In this document: piece by piece, positions 10,991-22,532 of the stretch
Numbering within the stretch: position 1 is the first letter of the stretch
Layout: each line of letters opens with the position of its first letter
NCBI GenBank assembly: GCA_949752745.1
Contig: OX457024.1
Location: 55,182,510 to 55,246,509, forward strand
Reading direction: 5' to 3'
DNA: 64,000 nucleotides
Origin: Protula sp. h YS-2021
Lineage: Eukaryota > Annelida > Polychaeta > Sabellida > Serpulidae
Position numbers and translations under genes: made by a program
The notes under the pieces: generated by a model
What the model saw: only the letters and a program-made list of their open reading frames with translations
What the model was told of the DNA's origin: nothing
The model's database searches: none

Positions 10991-12851
10991 CCAATTTTTT
11001 TGGGTGAGAAGAGCACACCATTCAAACATGTGTTCGAATGGTAAGGACATCTAGAAAGAAAAATACCGACTTCCATTTTCGGTGAGCGATAATAATTGCT
11101 CATCGCTTTTTGGTCGTTTTTGCAACGTCGGAATGACGTCAGAAAACCGACGTCGCCTCGACGTCGGAATAAAGTCGGGCTTTGGGGAAAAGTCGTGACG
11201 TAATTCTACCCATTTTACAACCTTATTTTATTCATAATATGGTTGTAAAGTCGTTGCGACCAAAATCCAACCTTTTTTTCAACCAAAAAAGACGTCGGTT
11301 GTTTGCGGGTCCCGAATGTTTGCCCCGACTGACTACTGCCACATGTCACTAGCCAGGTAGCTTAGCTAATCCCGCAACACACGAAAATCCAAACAGTACG
11401 CCTCCGTCACATGCACTGCCACTTCACGGCGGTTTGAAATTCCTGACTCCATAACTAAAACATGAAGTTTGTCTAAGACCGAACATCTCTGTGAAGCTGG
11501 CCCTTTACTCAAGTACTAAATGCTTTCACTTGCACTGTAGCCACTGCTGTTTGCTCTTGTGCTTATTGCCCATTTTTATTTCTCATTGAAATGGGTTGAT
11601 GTTTTGAAAAGTTTTTGTTTTGAAAGCTTTGAAACTTTGAAAAGTATCATCCTATCTTTATCTGTGCCCGTAGCACAGTTGAAATGTGATTTCTAATCAA
11701 ACTTAGAATTAATTTCACTGGAGCACGAGACTTTTATGGCTAGCTCCAAGTACTTCATGGGTAACCCCATCGTGCTGGGATTCGATGTTTACTTTTTATC
11801 TGGCGTCTAGAAAAGTGGGGCCTCAGAAATGGTGGGAGGAGGTGGAGCTGGCTGTTGTAAGCATCGATTCAATCCAACTAAAGAGCTACAACATTTGTAC
11901 AAAACAAAAAGTCATTTTAATGGAGAATAAAAATGGGCACTTTGTTCATACAAAAGCCTTGCAGCTGCTGTTGGATCGACCCGATGCTGTGAAATAGACT
12001 TAGCCAGTGGTATGGCATTTCTAGGGTACCACGCCCTTCGGGCGCGCATCCCTTCGGTTAACAAATAAAAACTTCTACCAACAGTTCCTTGTTTTATTTC
12101 TGTCAGTTTCCCGACGCCAGTATCTCTTCCTATCGGTGTGCGTCTGCGCACCTAGGGGGAAAATTGACCCCCTTCTTTTTTCACTGGACGATCGCGTGCG
12201 GTTTATATGCTATGCATGACTGTGTCTCATCAAGACACCTAATACTGAATCCACACTGTCAAAGATAATCTCAGAATTCGAAAAACCTCAAAATTTACTG
12301 TTTGTGCTCCGTGTTAGAACACGTGGGCTGGGTGGGCGCACTGCATTACTCGTGTGCGCCCAGGTGTGCCCTCTTTGGGCCCCTTCTCCCGCGCCATCTT
12401 GTTGCGTTACTCATGCGCTTCACCGGGGTGATGTGAGCGCTCTTCGGTGTTGGTGAGCGGCCCACTGTCCCCTCCCACGTCGGCTCCATAGATGCCAGCT
12501 GTTGTCACCTCGTGGGGGCACATGAGTAACTCGCTGCCCGCGCTGCTGTTCCCTTGCGTAAACCACTTGTAACAATCGTAACTACAGTAAAAGTATACAA
12601 ACAAAACGGCCTTGTCTTTTGCTCCTGTGACTCTTGTAGCCTTTCCCTTTGACCATACAACATAAGTGACTACACCTTAAAACTGTCCTTTCATTACAGT
12701 GTTACTTATTCATTATGGACTCTGTTGCTACGAATGGCATGTGGTTAAGCCTTGGCATGGAATGTTGCATGTAGTCCTGCAAGTAAAACCGAAAGAATTC
12801 TGGGATTGCCAGCAACCTGTCGCCTTCAGTGAACATGCAATCCCTCGCACT
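10991..12851. other. Intron sequence without a supported gene
   Basis: The stretch 11095-11300 is rich in 'gacgtcgg' words and may be a repeat relic. 12000-12150 has a short hairpin-prone 'cgcccttcgggcg'. 12300-12560 is more GC-rich than its surroundings. Several ORFs of 60-80 codons overlap on both strands and show no motif. No gene is supported. Confidence 0.5.
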
Positions 12852-13610
12852 TCATGGGGATGCATCTTGGGCCCATTCTTGTGTCCCTTTGCTTTGTGAT
12901 GCCGCATCAATGCCGCCACCACTGTCCTCCTGATGTAGTTGGAGATGGTGGATTTCCCTTATCTCTGTTAATAGAAACGGTAGAAACGGTTTTATTAGTC
13001 TTTTGTGTTCTGGGCTGCGTATTACCTTTGACGCCTCCGTGTATTTGCGTAGTGTGTCCACGGGGCACAGTAATTTTTTATGTGCATCTCCGGAAAGCAC
13101 AGGCAGCGAGATTTCCGAAAACGTATCCTTGCCGTGAGTTACGACCTGCATTTTGCCTAGGAAATCTGCCCGAGGTTTGAGGACAACCGTGCTATTATTC
13201 TCGTCTATGAAACAATGCTGGTCTAGTTCGCATATCTCACTTCTCCTCTTGCCTGAGGCCAGTGCTAAAAGGATAGTTACCTTGAATGTAAGCTTCCGCA
13301 GTGGCCTGTTTTGACCTTGAATGTAAGCTACCGCAGTATCGGGTTCTGTTCGTCACAGAAGGTGGGGCCCTGAAAGTAGTCTAGTACTATCTTTAGATCC
13401 CACAGCACTATGTGCTTGACTGGGGGTGGTCTCTGCAAACGAAAATTCCTTATTAGTTTAAACAGAAACACATGATGGCCTGGATCGTACCCAGTTGCGT
13501 TCTTCAACACTGAGCCCATCGCTGCACGGTAACCCTCTATTGTTCTAGTGGCAACCTTCTTCCCTCAAAGAGGTATATGAGGAAATCGGCAATCGATGCC
13601 ACTGGGTCTG
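12852..13610 (-). pseudogene. DIRS copy 2 tyrosine recombinase fragments
   Basis: The pieces at 13519-13328 ('GSVLKNATGYDPG') and 13151-12852 ('HGKDTFSEISLPVLSG', 'CPVDTLRKY') correspond to the core-binding and catalytic halves of the recombinase of copy 1. A small duplication of about 45 bases around 'ttgaatgtaagct' (13280 and 13317) breaks the frame. The catalytic Tyr region was not found intact. Non-functional. Confidence 0.65.
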
Positions 13611-14148
13611 CTGATTTCATCGAACATCACCTCTTGAATACCTTCCACTGCGACCCATAAACGTGCAACCGCCTGTGCCGAAAACTCCTGTCTCCTGCCA
13701 ATCTCCTCGGCGCCTTCGTCCCCCAACGTTGTAGCGGTTCACTCCCTAATCGCTCTGCTATCCTTTCGAGTATTGTGGTGGGGAAAACGCGTACAGTACC
13801 TCCTGCGGCTACGTGCAACTCAGCGTATCGCTGGTTGTGGCTTCCGGGTCTGGACATGGTGAAACATACCTCGTGACTTGCGTGGTGTCCACCTGTGGGG
13901 CCCAAAGACCGAGCTCTTCATTACCCAACCATAGAGGCACGTTGTGAGCTTCCACTCACCCTGCAGGACTTGTCTCTATCTGGGTGCCATATCCGCTAAC
14001 ACGTTCAGGTTCCCTGGAATGGGGTGTGGTAGTAGTGTTACCTGGTATCGGATTGCTAGCTCCCGTACCTCTCTGCCCGCTTGCATCAGGGTTGGTGACC
14101 TCGTGCCCCCTTACTTCCTGATGTAATTTACCGTGTTAGCATTGTCTA

Positions 14149-14466
14149 TCAGACAGCCAAGCTCTGCCCTGAAGTCCTCGCCCCGGGATCCTCATTGCTT
14201 CTTCCAATGCGCGAATTTCTAGCACATCGATGTGCATGCTTTGCAGTTGCTGGGGCCACTGCCCCTGAAACAACCTGCCGTAAAAGTGTGCTCCCACAGC
14301 CTATCTTTGATGCGTCGGTCTGCAACTGGAATTGTGACTGCGGTATGGTAAATAGGGTTCCTTGCATCAGATGCATTATGTTCAACCACCAACGAAGATT
14401 TCTCGCCGGTGGCGGGAGTCTGAACTGGTTGCGTGAGTCGCGACCCCTCTTTAGTATCGCTCGCAC
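14149..14466 (-). pseudogene. DIRS copy 2 RNase H fragment
   Basis: The 105-codon frame has 'FQLQTDASKIGCGSTLL', the first RNase H Asp block, preceded by 'NLRWWLNIMHL', a typical sequence before DIRS RNase H. The following Glu/Asp blocks are frameshifted. The + strand ORF at 14195 is its shadow. Confidence 0.7.
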
Positions 14467-14615
14467 TGCATGCTGTTAACCCCGGAAATGGAGGCGCCCC
14501 ATGGGCATCTTTTTTCTGTTGCTACTAACTAACAGTCCCAGCAACGTTTCTGCTACTGTTGCGGGTACCCACCTTTTTTCCAGCATCGACATGATGATAT
14601 TTTGAATATTCTGGA

Positions 14616-15202
14616 TTATGTCTGGTGACGAAACTCGGCGCCCGACTGTAAATCAAACACGTCCCCTAGGAACACAATTACCTGTTTGGGTTCTATCTCT
14701 GACTTCTCTAAGTTTACCAGTAGCCTTAGCTCGAGGCATTTGTCGAGTAGCACCAACGTGTGAGCGGCCACTCTTTGTCTATGCAGTCTTTCCTTCAGCC
14801 AGTCGCCTAGATATTGGAACAGCATCATCAGCTGCTGTCGCTCCCACGACTTCACTGAGTGCATTGCCTTACTTAAAACCCAAGGCGCCGGTGCCAGCCC
14901 AAACGGTAGCGCGCAGTACCAATACCTGTGCTCCCAACCTGAAAGCACATGTGTTTGTATAGTGCGGGCCACATCGGTATGTCCAAGTACGCGTTTGTCT
15001 GTTCGACCGAGGTGGCCCACATACTCCGACTGACTGCCTTGCGGAGGTGCTGGCCAGTGTCCATTTTGAATGTTGGGGTTGTCAAAAGCCGTTTAATGGT
15101 TTCAAGTCTGTTATGAGACGCCAGCCTCCCGTTCTTTTCGGCTTCAGAAAAACGCTGTGGAACATGCCTGATTGCCCCACCGGCATTTCCTCTATGGCTC
15201 AT
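14616..15202 (-). pseudogene. DIRS copy 2 reverse transcriptase fragment
   Basis: The frame has 'CALPFGLAPAPWVLSKAM' and 'LLVNLEKSEIEPKQVIVFLG', the same blocks as in copy 1. The catalytic box reads 'QYLGDWLK', where the first Asp of YLDD is Gly. The upstream part (15202-14873) is in another frame. Inactive. Confidence 0.8.
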
Positions 15203-15248
15203 TTTTCTAACAACTCGTAAAGCATTTTTCTAACAACTTGTAAAGCAT
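15203..15248. repeat. 23-bp tandem duplication at a breakpoint
   Basis: 'tttttctaacaactcgtaaagca' is repeated with one change immediately before the duplicated exon-1 segment, at the truncated 5' end of the DIRS RT. It marks a rearrangement junction. Confidence 0.7.
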
Positions 15249-15494
15249 ATTCAGACAATGTTATAAAAGAACCTACTTTTTGCATTGCCTGCGTGTCAAT
15301 GACTTTTTAAATGAAAATTGCTGATGAAAATGCGTATGAAAATACTGAATGAACTAAATAGGCACCCTTTCTCTACAGTGCCCCCCGTTCGGAAATAAAC
15401 GAGTCTTTGTACCTTGTTATCAAACCTGTTGGGCGTACTCTGTTGTGTTTCATTCAAAGTCTTCACTGCGGTGTATAATTTGCGATAAATAACC

Positions 15495-15545
15495 ATGGAT
15501 AAACTACCATAACCCGTTAAGAACCCAAACATTAAATATACTAAG
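15495..15545 (+). pseudogene. Decayed duplicate of ALDH exon 1
   Basis: The 51 bases align without gaps to exon 1 at 9701-9751, including the ATG and the gtaggt donor. Codon 6 is TAA instead of CAG, so translation from this ATG stops after five residues. The flanks (15364-15680) are duplicated too. It lies inside intron 1, on the same strand. It could still act as an alternative non-coding first exon, but not as a coding exon. Confidence 0.85.
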
Positions 15546-15689
15546 GTAGGTTAGATCTTTGTACACGTTCTCTTAGAGGGACATTTCGAGATTTGATTGG
15601 CCCCTGAAAGAAACGGTAACGATGAAGTAGCTGCCAAAGCTGTTAAAATAGTTTCTTATCTTGCTCAGGTCAAAAAGGAGAACAATTTT

Positions 15690-16092
15690 GTAGCAAGAGA
15701 TCTAGCGTGTGCAAGGTTGAAGGTTTACTGAACAAGCATGATATATGTGCGTACATAATGTTGTCAAATTATGGTGTGTAAAATGCACAAGCACAATATG
15801 CATAATCGATACTCAATGCAATATATAGACTAAACCATCAAACCTATTATGGCGTGTAAAATATGTAGCACTGTAACATCCCTCTTTCTTTGTAAAGTTT
15901 ATATTATGTAATAGCTTCTTAACGAGTTCTTTTCTAAATATCTGTCCATATTATGTATCAAGCATGGAGATAATAAACTATAAGCAGATCACAGAAACTC
16001 GAAAAATATCCCTTAATGTTTTTGCATAGACTCTGGAAATGTCCATAATATTTTAAATAATTACATAGTCTTTACACCATATTAACTATAAG
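15690..16092. other. AT-rich spacer, no gene seen
   Basis: Short AT-rich stretch between the exon-1 duplicate and the Ty3/gypsy remnant. It could contain part of the gypsy LTR, but no second copy is present to prove it. Confidence 0.4.
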
Positions 16093-17070
16093 TCAGTCTT
16101 TCTGTACTTTAATTATTCTGCTATATCTTGTGGTTAGCACTTTTGCTGGCGATGTATTGTCTTTACTACTTGACTGTTCAGAGATACGCTGAGGTGGTTT
16201 GGGTTGTGCTTCCGGTGGGATTGCACTGTGCTGAAAAGTCTTGGCTGTTGGTTGCCTGCTTGTTTCTGGCTGTTTGACCATTGTTGGCTGGTTGTAAAGT
16301 TCGGCTACATGGTTCGGTATTATACCTCGCGGTCGGATATGTTCTCGTGTTCGTCGAAATGCTTTGTTACCTTTGAAAACTGTGTATGTTCGCGGCTCTG
16401 TATTAGGATTGTTTCGTCGAACAGTTCCTGGTTCCCACTGCCTCTTTAGTGTTTTGTAAATATTGATTTGATCATCGTCATTGAATGGTTTTCTATCCGG
16501 AGTGGTTTTTCTGTTGTAGAATCTTGCTTGATCTTCTTGTCGTTTCTGGTTTTGCTGAATGAGAAGATCATTATGTTGATATCTTGACTGTGTCCTATTG
16601 TTCATAGGAATGAAGGTTTTCTGTTAAAGAGCATTTCATATGGCGATGGTAGGTTGTGGTCTAGTGGTGTTATGCGATGCATCCAGAGTGCATTATGTTT
16701 GGATTGTCCGCTTTCTCTGGATTTCTTCCACAACTATTTTACTGTTCCTATTGCTCTTTCTGCTACATTGTTTGCTTGATGGTGATACGGCTAGCTGTAG
16801 TGAATGTCTATGTTCATGTTTTGGCAATTCTTCTTGAATTCTTCACTAGTGCAGTGTGTGCCAAAATCAGCCATAATGGTGGTTGGCATACTAAATTCAG
16901 TCAATACTTCGGTAAACTTTTCGCGCACAGTTTGAGTCCGGGTGTCTCGTAGCTCTTTCACGACAAAGTATCTGTAAAAGTAGCCCACCAGAATGAGATA
17001 TTTGTGGTTTTCAAACTCGATGATGTCTGTACCTATGTTCTCCCATGGCGTGGTTGGCATCTCAGGCTGT
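16093..17070 (-). pseudogene. Ty3/gypsy integrase core and C-terminus
   Basis: 17070-16791 encodes 'PTTPWENIGTDIIEF' (first catalytic Asp) and 'IMADFGTHCTSEEF' (second Asp). Translation of 16790-16700 gives 'YHHQANNVAERAIG', which supplies the Glu. The C-terminal part, 16605-16093, has 'WEPGTVRRNN' and 'FRRTREHIRP', a GPY/F-like domain, then a Gln/Pro/Ser-rich tail. Stops and frame breaks separate the pieces. The LINE's AAT tail is fused in frame before the core, so the apparent Ile-rich start is an artefact. Confidence 0.8.
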
Positions 17071-17072
17071 AA

Positions 17073-17148
<76 letters not shown>
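17073..17148. repeat. (ATT)n microsatellite, LINE 3' tail
   Basis: About 25 ATT units with one ACT interruption. It directly follows the LINE 3' end ('tgcaataataat' on the minus strand). Confidence 0.95.
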
Positions 17149-17319
17149 GCATATTTCTTGTATGGCGCCATTTCTAATTAAAGCCCTAGGCGCAACAAAG
17201 AACGTGAAAATAACATGAAAATAACTAATATATAACATAAAAGGGTAATAATAAATAGTGAATATAATGTATAAATGTACAAAAGAGATAAAAGAACAAT
17301 ATAATATTAATAAAACAAT

Positions 17320-18919
17320 TTACAATATAAAAAGATGGGTTTTGAGTTGAGATCTAAAAGTCATTCGTGATGTATTCTGACGAATTTCAAGCGGAAGATC
17401 ATCCCAAAGTTTAGGCGCGTAAACAGCAAAGCTGCAGTCACCAAAACGCGAACGTGACCGGGAAACTTTCAGTAGCATTTGACTTGATGAACGAAGAGAT
17501 CTGGATGGTTCATATGGCACTAGAAGATCGCAGAGATACTGTGGTCCTTCCCCTCGGACACATTTAAAATACATTAGCAAAATCTTAAACCAAATACGAG
17601 CTTCAACCGGCAACCAATGTAAAGATATTAACGTCGGTGTTATGTGATCCGATCGCTTTAGTTCAGCAATAACACGCGCTGCAGAATTTTGTATTCTTTG
17701 GAGTTTTTCAAGGAGAGATTTGTTCACTCCAAATAACAAACTGTTGGCATAGTCTAGCTTGGAGATAACCAATGCTTGCATTAGTGTTCGGGTAGTATCG
17801 TAGTCAAGATATTTGCGAATTTTTGAAATAGCTCTAAGGTTGATAATGGCATTTTGACACTTTGAGGTAACAAACTCCTTCATTGATAGATTCCACCAAA
17901 AATAACTCCAAGATTTTTTACTGTCCTACTACTAGCAATTTCACTATTTCCAACACAGATCTCAAACGAGGGTATTTGGCGCGTGCTATGGAGTGAACCA
18001 ATAACAATAATTTTGGTCTTATCGTCGTTTAGCTTGAGATAGTTCAACATCATCCACAGTTTTATATCTTGTATACAACGTTCAAGAATGGATCTTGCCT
18101 GTGCCATAGAGCTGCTATTAAAACACATAGAGTTGTGTGTCATCTGCATAAAAATGAAACAACAAACCGTTGCGTCTAACAATGTCACCCACCGGTGCAA
18201 CATACATGGTAAACAGTAGCGGTCCAAGAAAACTGCCCCGGGGCACTCCAGTCGTTAGCGACGATGGTGGGGAGTGAATACCGTTCACGATAATGGTTTG
18301 CGATCTATTGCTTAGGTAAAATGTAATCCACTTTAGAGCTGTTTCATGGATTCCATATCTTTGTGTTAGACGATTTAGTAGAATTCTGTGATTTATGGTG
18401 TCAAAAGCGGCACTCAAGTCAAGCAAAACAAGAGCACACAATTTCCTCTGCTGGATTGCAGCGGCGATATCACTATGCACGCGCAGAAGTGCAGTTTCTG
18501 TACAGTGAAATCTCTTGTACGCAGACTGAAATGGCTCACTTAAATTATTTTTTCGAAATATGTTGATTGATCCTGTTTGCGACGATTTTCTCTGTAAGTT
18601 TTGAAGCAAAGCTGAGGCTGAAGACCGGGCGGTAATTTTTAAGATTATTTCTATCCAAATTTGCCTTTTTCAGGAGCGGTTTAACAACTGCATTTTTCAT
18701 CAATTTTGGAACGGTACCACTGGCTAAGAAGAGATTGACGATGCGCAATAATGAGGGAACGACTATGTCCCTGCACGATTTAATAAGATTAGTTGGAAAA
18801 GGATCTAGTTCTGACGTCGCTGAGGACGAATCGGATAGTGCTTTCTCAATTTCTTCTTTGGTAGCCGGTTGAAATTCACTGAGATTGCATGTCACATTAC
18901 AGATAATTTCAGAGTCCAA
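17320..18919 (-). pseudogene. LINE reverse transcriptase and C-terminal domain
   Basis: The RT blocks are 'VVKPLLKKANLD' and 'NYRPVFSLSFASKLTEK' (18919-18545), 'LVLLDLSAAFDTINHRIL' and 'FHFYADDTQLYVF' with intact catalytic YADD (18609-18118). A frameshift after YADD moves to 18227-17880 ('YLKLNDDKTKIIVIGS', 'KNLGVIF'). Another moves to 17883-17320, with 'LDYANSLLFG', 'LHWLPVEARIWFKIL' and 'APKLWDDLPLEIR'. These are the usual C-terminal blocks of CR1-like LINEs. Frame breaks make the copy inactive. Confidence 0.85.
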
Positions 18920-18952
18920 AACTCTGCAAAAACTCTTTTTTGGCGTCCTTGA

Positions 18953-20023
18953 TTAGAAAATTAACAAATTTACATTGATCCAAATACGCCTTTTTGTCGC
19001 CAGGTAAACGCGATTTAAGGTATTTTCTTTCCAGTCTTCGTCGTGTAACTTTAGCTTTCCTGATATTGTCATTAAATCATTTTGTATTGGGCCTGATGGT
19101 GACTGTTTTTTGTCTTTAGTGGAGCGAATTTCACTTAAGACTGTATCATAAGCTGCCGAGACATCGCTGATATTGAAAATATCCAAATCATTTGAAATGT
19201 CACTTTTTAATAGCTCGATATCAATATCCTTGACATTTCTGGTCGAAATACTTTTACGAATCGGACCCGGCTTTTCTGTATTCAAAACACACTTTATAAG
19301 GTAGTGATCCGATATATCGATGTCAGATACACGATGTTTAATTTCAAACAAACTATCTTGCCTGGAAACGAGAACGTCTAGTCCGTGGCTGGCGCTGTGT
19401 GATTCCTGGGATATGTGGGTCTTAAGGTGCACAGTAGATAAAATGTTATTACACTCAATGGTCTCAGTTACACTGGTGTTACCCAAGTGCACATTTAAAT
19501 CGCCTAGAAAAAAGTTCGTTTTTTGAAGCAGAAAGATCGGATAAAATTTCACCAATTTCAATTAAAAACTGATTTTTGTTTGACTGGGGTGGTCTATAAG
19601 CCAGGAGGATATCCACCGGTGTAGTATTGATGTACAGTGTTCAAGAAAGACCCTCAAAGTGCTTGGGTGAAAGGGCATTTTCCTTAATACTAATGTTCGA
19701 TCTGGCAACAATTCCGAGCCCACCTCCACGTCCGATTGATTGGGGAAGATTGATAAAAGTATACCGATCAGGCGTCAATTCTGCAATGGCAACACTGTCA
19801 TCAACAGGTAACCAAGTCTCAGTAAGAAAAAATAAATCAAATTGTTTTCGACAATGGTTTCACATAAAACATGAGATTTATTGCAAATTGAGCGAGCATT
19901 CAATAATCCAAATGATAAATATGATCTGTTGTCTGTTAAAATGATGGTTTTCAATTTTCTTAAAATCAGCTGATCTAGGTCTCTTGAAATTGCAGTTTGG
20001 CCTAAAAGACACTCTAGGTTCAA
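18953..20023 (-). pseudogene. LINE apurinic/apyrimidinic endonuclease
   Basis: The N-terminal half (20023-19775) reads 'GLLNARSICNKSHVLCETIV', the usual start of an APE domain. The C-terminal half (19561-18953) has 'FLGDLNVHLGNT', 'HGLDVLVSR' and 'DIDISDHYLIKC', covering the catalytic Asp/Asn and the SDH box. At least two frame breaks separate the halves. Confidence 0.8.
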
Positions 20024-20479
20024 TAGAGTGTTTTGGGGTTGACGTTAACTGTTGTTGATTGACACTTAATTGTTTATATTGACATGAGGGTTGTGTTTAT
20101 CCTTTGGTATTAAAACGTCACTGTACGATAAAGCCGTTCGATCACTGAGAATTTTTTCTTTTCAATCCACCGCGTGGTCTTTTGTTGTTTTGAAACATTG
20201 GTCACAATGATGAACAGATGTCAAGTGTTTAGCACGAGCCAGTTATAGCACATTTTAGAAACCGCTGCAAGTTTTTTTCAAGATACTTGCAAGATACTTC
20301 AATTTTTATATTCAACTTATGACACATGAAAGTTTATCCATATGAAAGTATTCAACATTAGCTCAATAGTGATATAAAAAGTTTCAAAATATTCTGTTTC
20401 TAGGTTACTTTATTTTAAAACTTTCGTACTGTTTAGCTAAACAAGTCCGTCGCCTTCGAGGGCAACTTACAATTTTAGT

Positions 20480-20620
20480 AAATAATAATGGTAACTTAGT
20501 TGGTGCATGTTTGTTTTTGGAGCATGTTTCACACTTCCGTCCAATTCCCAAGTGTCCTTCGTCATGCACCTCATGCACCTCTTGCGAGTAGGAGGCATTT
20601 GGTTTCATTTTGATGGCCTG
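20480..20620 (-). pseudogene. Ty3/gypsy integrase zinc-finger fragment
   Basis: The translation 'VHDEGHLGIGRKCETCSKNK' shows the HHCC pattern of retroviral integrases. The reading then diverges at 'TKLP', where the LINE insertion begins. Confidence 0.7.
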
Positions 20621-20861
20621 TGTGGATAGCCTCTAGTACTTCTTTTTTAGTGACTCTGGAATGACAATTCTGTCTCCTTTCAGTACGAAACCGTCTTCGA
20701 TCACAAGGTCACAGCGAAAGTTCCAGTAGTTCCAGAGTTCTTGTGGACACTTCGTAGTTCTGGCCATCCTTTGTAGACGACATTCTTCAGCATGTTGAGA
20801 TTGCTGTCACTCTGCGTCTCATCCTTCATGTGAGTTACATCTATTGGACTCTTGATGCCAG

Positions 20862-21366
20862 TCACAAAGTTCTCTTCGCACTGTCGTGACTCACCTTTCG
20901 TTTGTTTGGCAGGCAAACTCTGGAAAGCGCATCTGTCCCAGGAACCTCAATGCCTGGTTTGTAGACCAACCCTAAACACCAGATGATCATATTCTGAAGA
21001 CGTGCTGTCACTTCAGCAATGTTCTTCTTAAATATCTGTTCCAGTGTAGAGTGGTCGGATTCTATGATAGTGTGATGCCCCATCAAGCAGTATTCAAGGT
21101 TCATCAGTCCGAACTTGACTGCAAGACACACTGGCTCTATGTTTGAGTAGCGGGTTTCGGAATCTTGAAGTGATCTGAAGCACATTGCAACTATTCTTTC
21201 TTCGCTGTTGCTGTCTATTTGTCGTAGCCAAGCTCCCAAACCAAGTTGACTTGCGTCGCACTGCAGTATGCTTTTTGTTGCTAGATTTGGTTGGTAGGAC
21301 AGAATTTTGGTGCGGCATAACTCTTGTTTGATCGTTTCCAGTGTTTTGTGATGTCTTTATTCCCAT
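20862..21366 (-). pseudogene. Ty3/gypsy RNase H
   Basis: The frame has 'GAWLRQIDSNSEERIVAM', 'ETRYSNIEPVCLAVKFGL' and 'IIESDHSTLEQIFKK', and ends 'VPGTDALSR'. These are the standard RNase H and tether blocks. The 5' part (21366-21240) is in another frame. Inactive. Confidence 0.8.
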
Positions 21367-21575
21367 CGGAAATGAATTCCCTTTTTAGTCAGTTCCCTTA
21401 GAGGAGCGGTGAACTCAGTTTTGTACAGAACCGGTTTTGTACGTCACCATCCCAAGGATTGTCATCAATTCTTGGAGAGTTTCCGCTTGTTTTAGGTTCT
21501 TGATGGCTTGCAGTTTATCCTCTGAGAGCTGAATTTCTTGTCCGAAAGTTTATGACCGTAGAAATTTACACTTTG

Positions 21576-22084
21576 CTACTTAAATTGAAGTTTCTCGGAG
21601 TAGAGGCTGGTGTTGTTCTTTTTGCTAGCTGTAAGCATATTGATCATTGCCTCATCATGCTCCTGTGGTGTTTCGCCTACTACCAGGATATCATCAGCTA
21701 TACCGCACACGTTGTCGATTCCCTCATATGCGAAATATAGCTTCTTTTGGAAGACGTCTTGTGACACATTGATTCCAAACGGTAACCTGTTGAACGTAGA
21801 TCTCCTGAACGTACACAAGAGGCTTGATTCTTCGTCTAGTTCCATGTGCCAGTGGCCTTTCTTCATGTCGACCACTGAGAAATACTTCTTGTTGTGAAGT
21901 CGCGGGAGGATTTCATCAATGATACGATTGTAGTAGTGCTCTCGTCTGATGTTTTTGTTAAGATCTTTAGGATCAAGGCAAATACTGACTTTCTTGCCGT
22001 TTTTTGTGTCTTTGACGTTGCAGACCACGGAGTTGACCAATGTGTAGGTGCTGTCACTGGGCTTATGATGCCTTCTGCGAGCAT
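21576..22084 (-). pseudogene. Ty3/gypsy reverse transcriptase
   Basis: 22084-22040 carries 'EGIISPVTAPTHW' in one frame, followed in another by 'VSICLDPKDLNKNIRREHYY', 'YFSVVDMKKGHWHMELDE' (first catalytic Asp), 'FNRLPFGINVSQDVFQKK' and 'GIADDILVVG', the YxDD box as IADD. Between here and the Gag knuckle only about 200 bases remain, so protease is missing or unrecognisable. Confidence 0.85.
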
Positions 22085-22289
22085 GTGTCGACCTTCATCT
22101 TGAGGTTATAGGTATCATTTAACTTGAATCGCGCATAGATCCATTCATTGTGTCCTTGAGAACCGTCCGCTTTTCTAGTAGACACATTATTGATGGACTT
22201 CAATTTCAAAGTTCAATTTCATCCATGACATACGCGTTCTTGTCGTCTGGTGTTTGTTCCGTCATTTCGTTGACACTGCGTAGTCGTGT

Positions 22290-22400
22290 ATGGCATACTC
22301 TCTGATAATGGCCAATTTTCTTGTAGAAGTTTCACTTTGTATTCTGTGCTGGACAATTGTCTTTCTTGTGCTCTTTTCCGCATGTATAGCACTTTTTATC
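22290..22400 (-). pseudogene. Ty3/gypsy Gag zinc-knuckle sequence
   Basis: The minus-strand translation shows 'CYTCGKEHKKDNCPAQ', then a TGA where Cys would start the second knuckle, then 'FYKKIGHYQRVCHT'. This is a two-knuckle nucleocapsid pattern with one key Cys codon lost. Confidence 0.65.
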
Positions 22401-22532
22401 TTTCTTTTGCTGACGATGCTGTTTTCTCTGAGCTGTCTCTGTTTCTTGCGAGTTTTTGTAGCTTCATGGGCCTGTCTTACTTCTCACAGCATGGCCTTGA
22501 GGACTGCTGTCGCTTCCTGAAACCGATCTATA

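Larger units (their letters stand above)
12852..15205 (-). mobile_element. DIRS-like element remnant (copy 2)
   Basis: Minus-strand order is RT (15202-14616), RNase H (14466-14149), linker (about 13900-13630) and tyrosine recombinase (about 13610-12852). Blocks match copy 1: 'GYDPGHHVFLFKLIRNF' equals the recombinase block of copy 1, and 'QEVLYAF' occurs in the linker. It is more diverged and broken than copy 1 and no terminal repeats are visible. The RT 5' part is cut near 15205, at the edge of the duplicated ALDH exon-1 segment. Confidence 0.8.
17071..20460 (-). mobile_element. LINE retrotransposon (CR1/L2-like, APE type), inserted in gypsy integrase
   Basis: Minus-strand order: apurinic endonuclease (about 20020-18953), reverse transcriptase (18919 to about 17880), C-terminal domain (to about 17320) and a short-repeat tail (AAT)n at 17148-17073. 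A tail of short tandem repeats fits the CR1/L2 group. The insertion separates the zinc finger of the gypsy integrase (right) from its core (left). The 5' end is not exactly defined and lies between 20040 and 20480. Confidence 0.8.
16093..22532 (-). mobile_element. Ty3/gypsy LTR element remnant, split by a LINE
   Basis: Minus-strand order from 22532: zinc-knuckle sequence of Gag (about 22400-22290), RT (22084-21576), RNase H (21366-20862), integrase zinc finger (about 20608-20480), then the LINE, then integrase core (17070-16730) and integrase C-terminus (16605-16093). RT, RNase H, integrase is the Ty3/gypsy order. LTRs are not recognised. The element abuts the third DIRS remnant sharply near 22532. 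Confidence 0.85.

Noticed and set aside
16791..17171. ORF with a long Ile run
   Set aside because: The Ile run is the (AAT)n tail of the LINE fused by chance to gypsy integrase.
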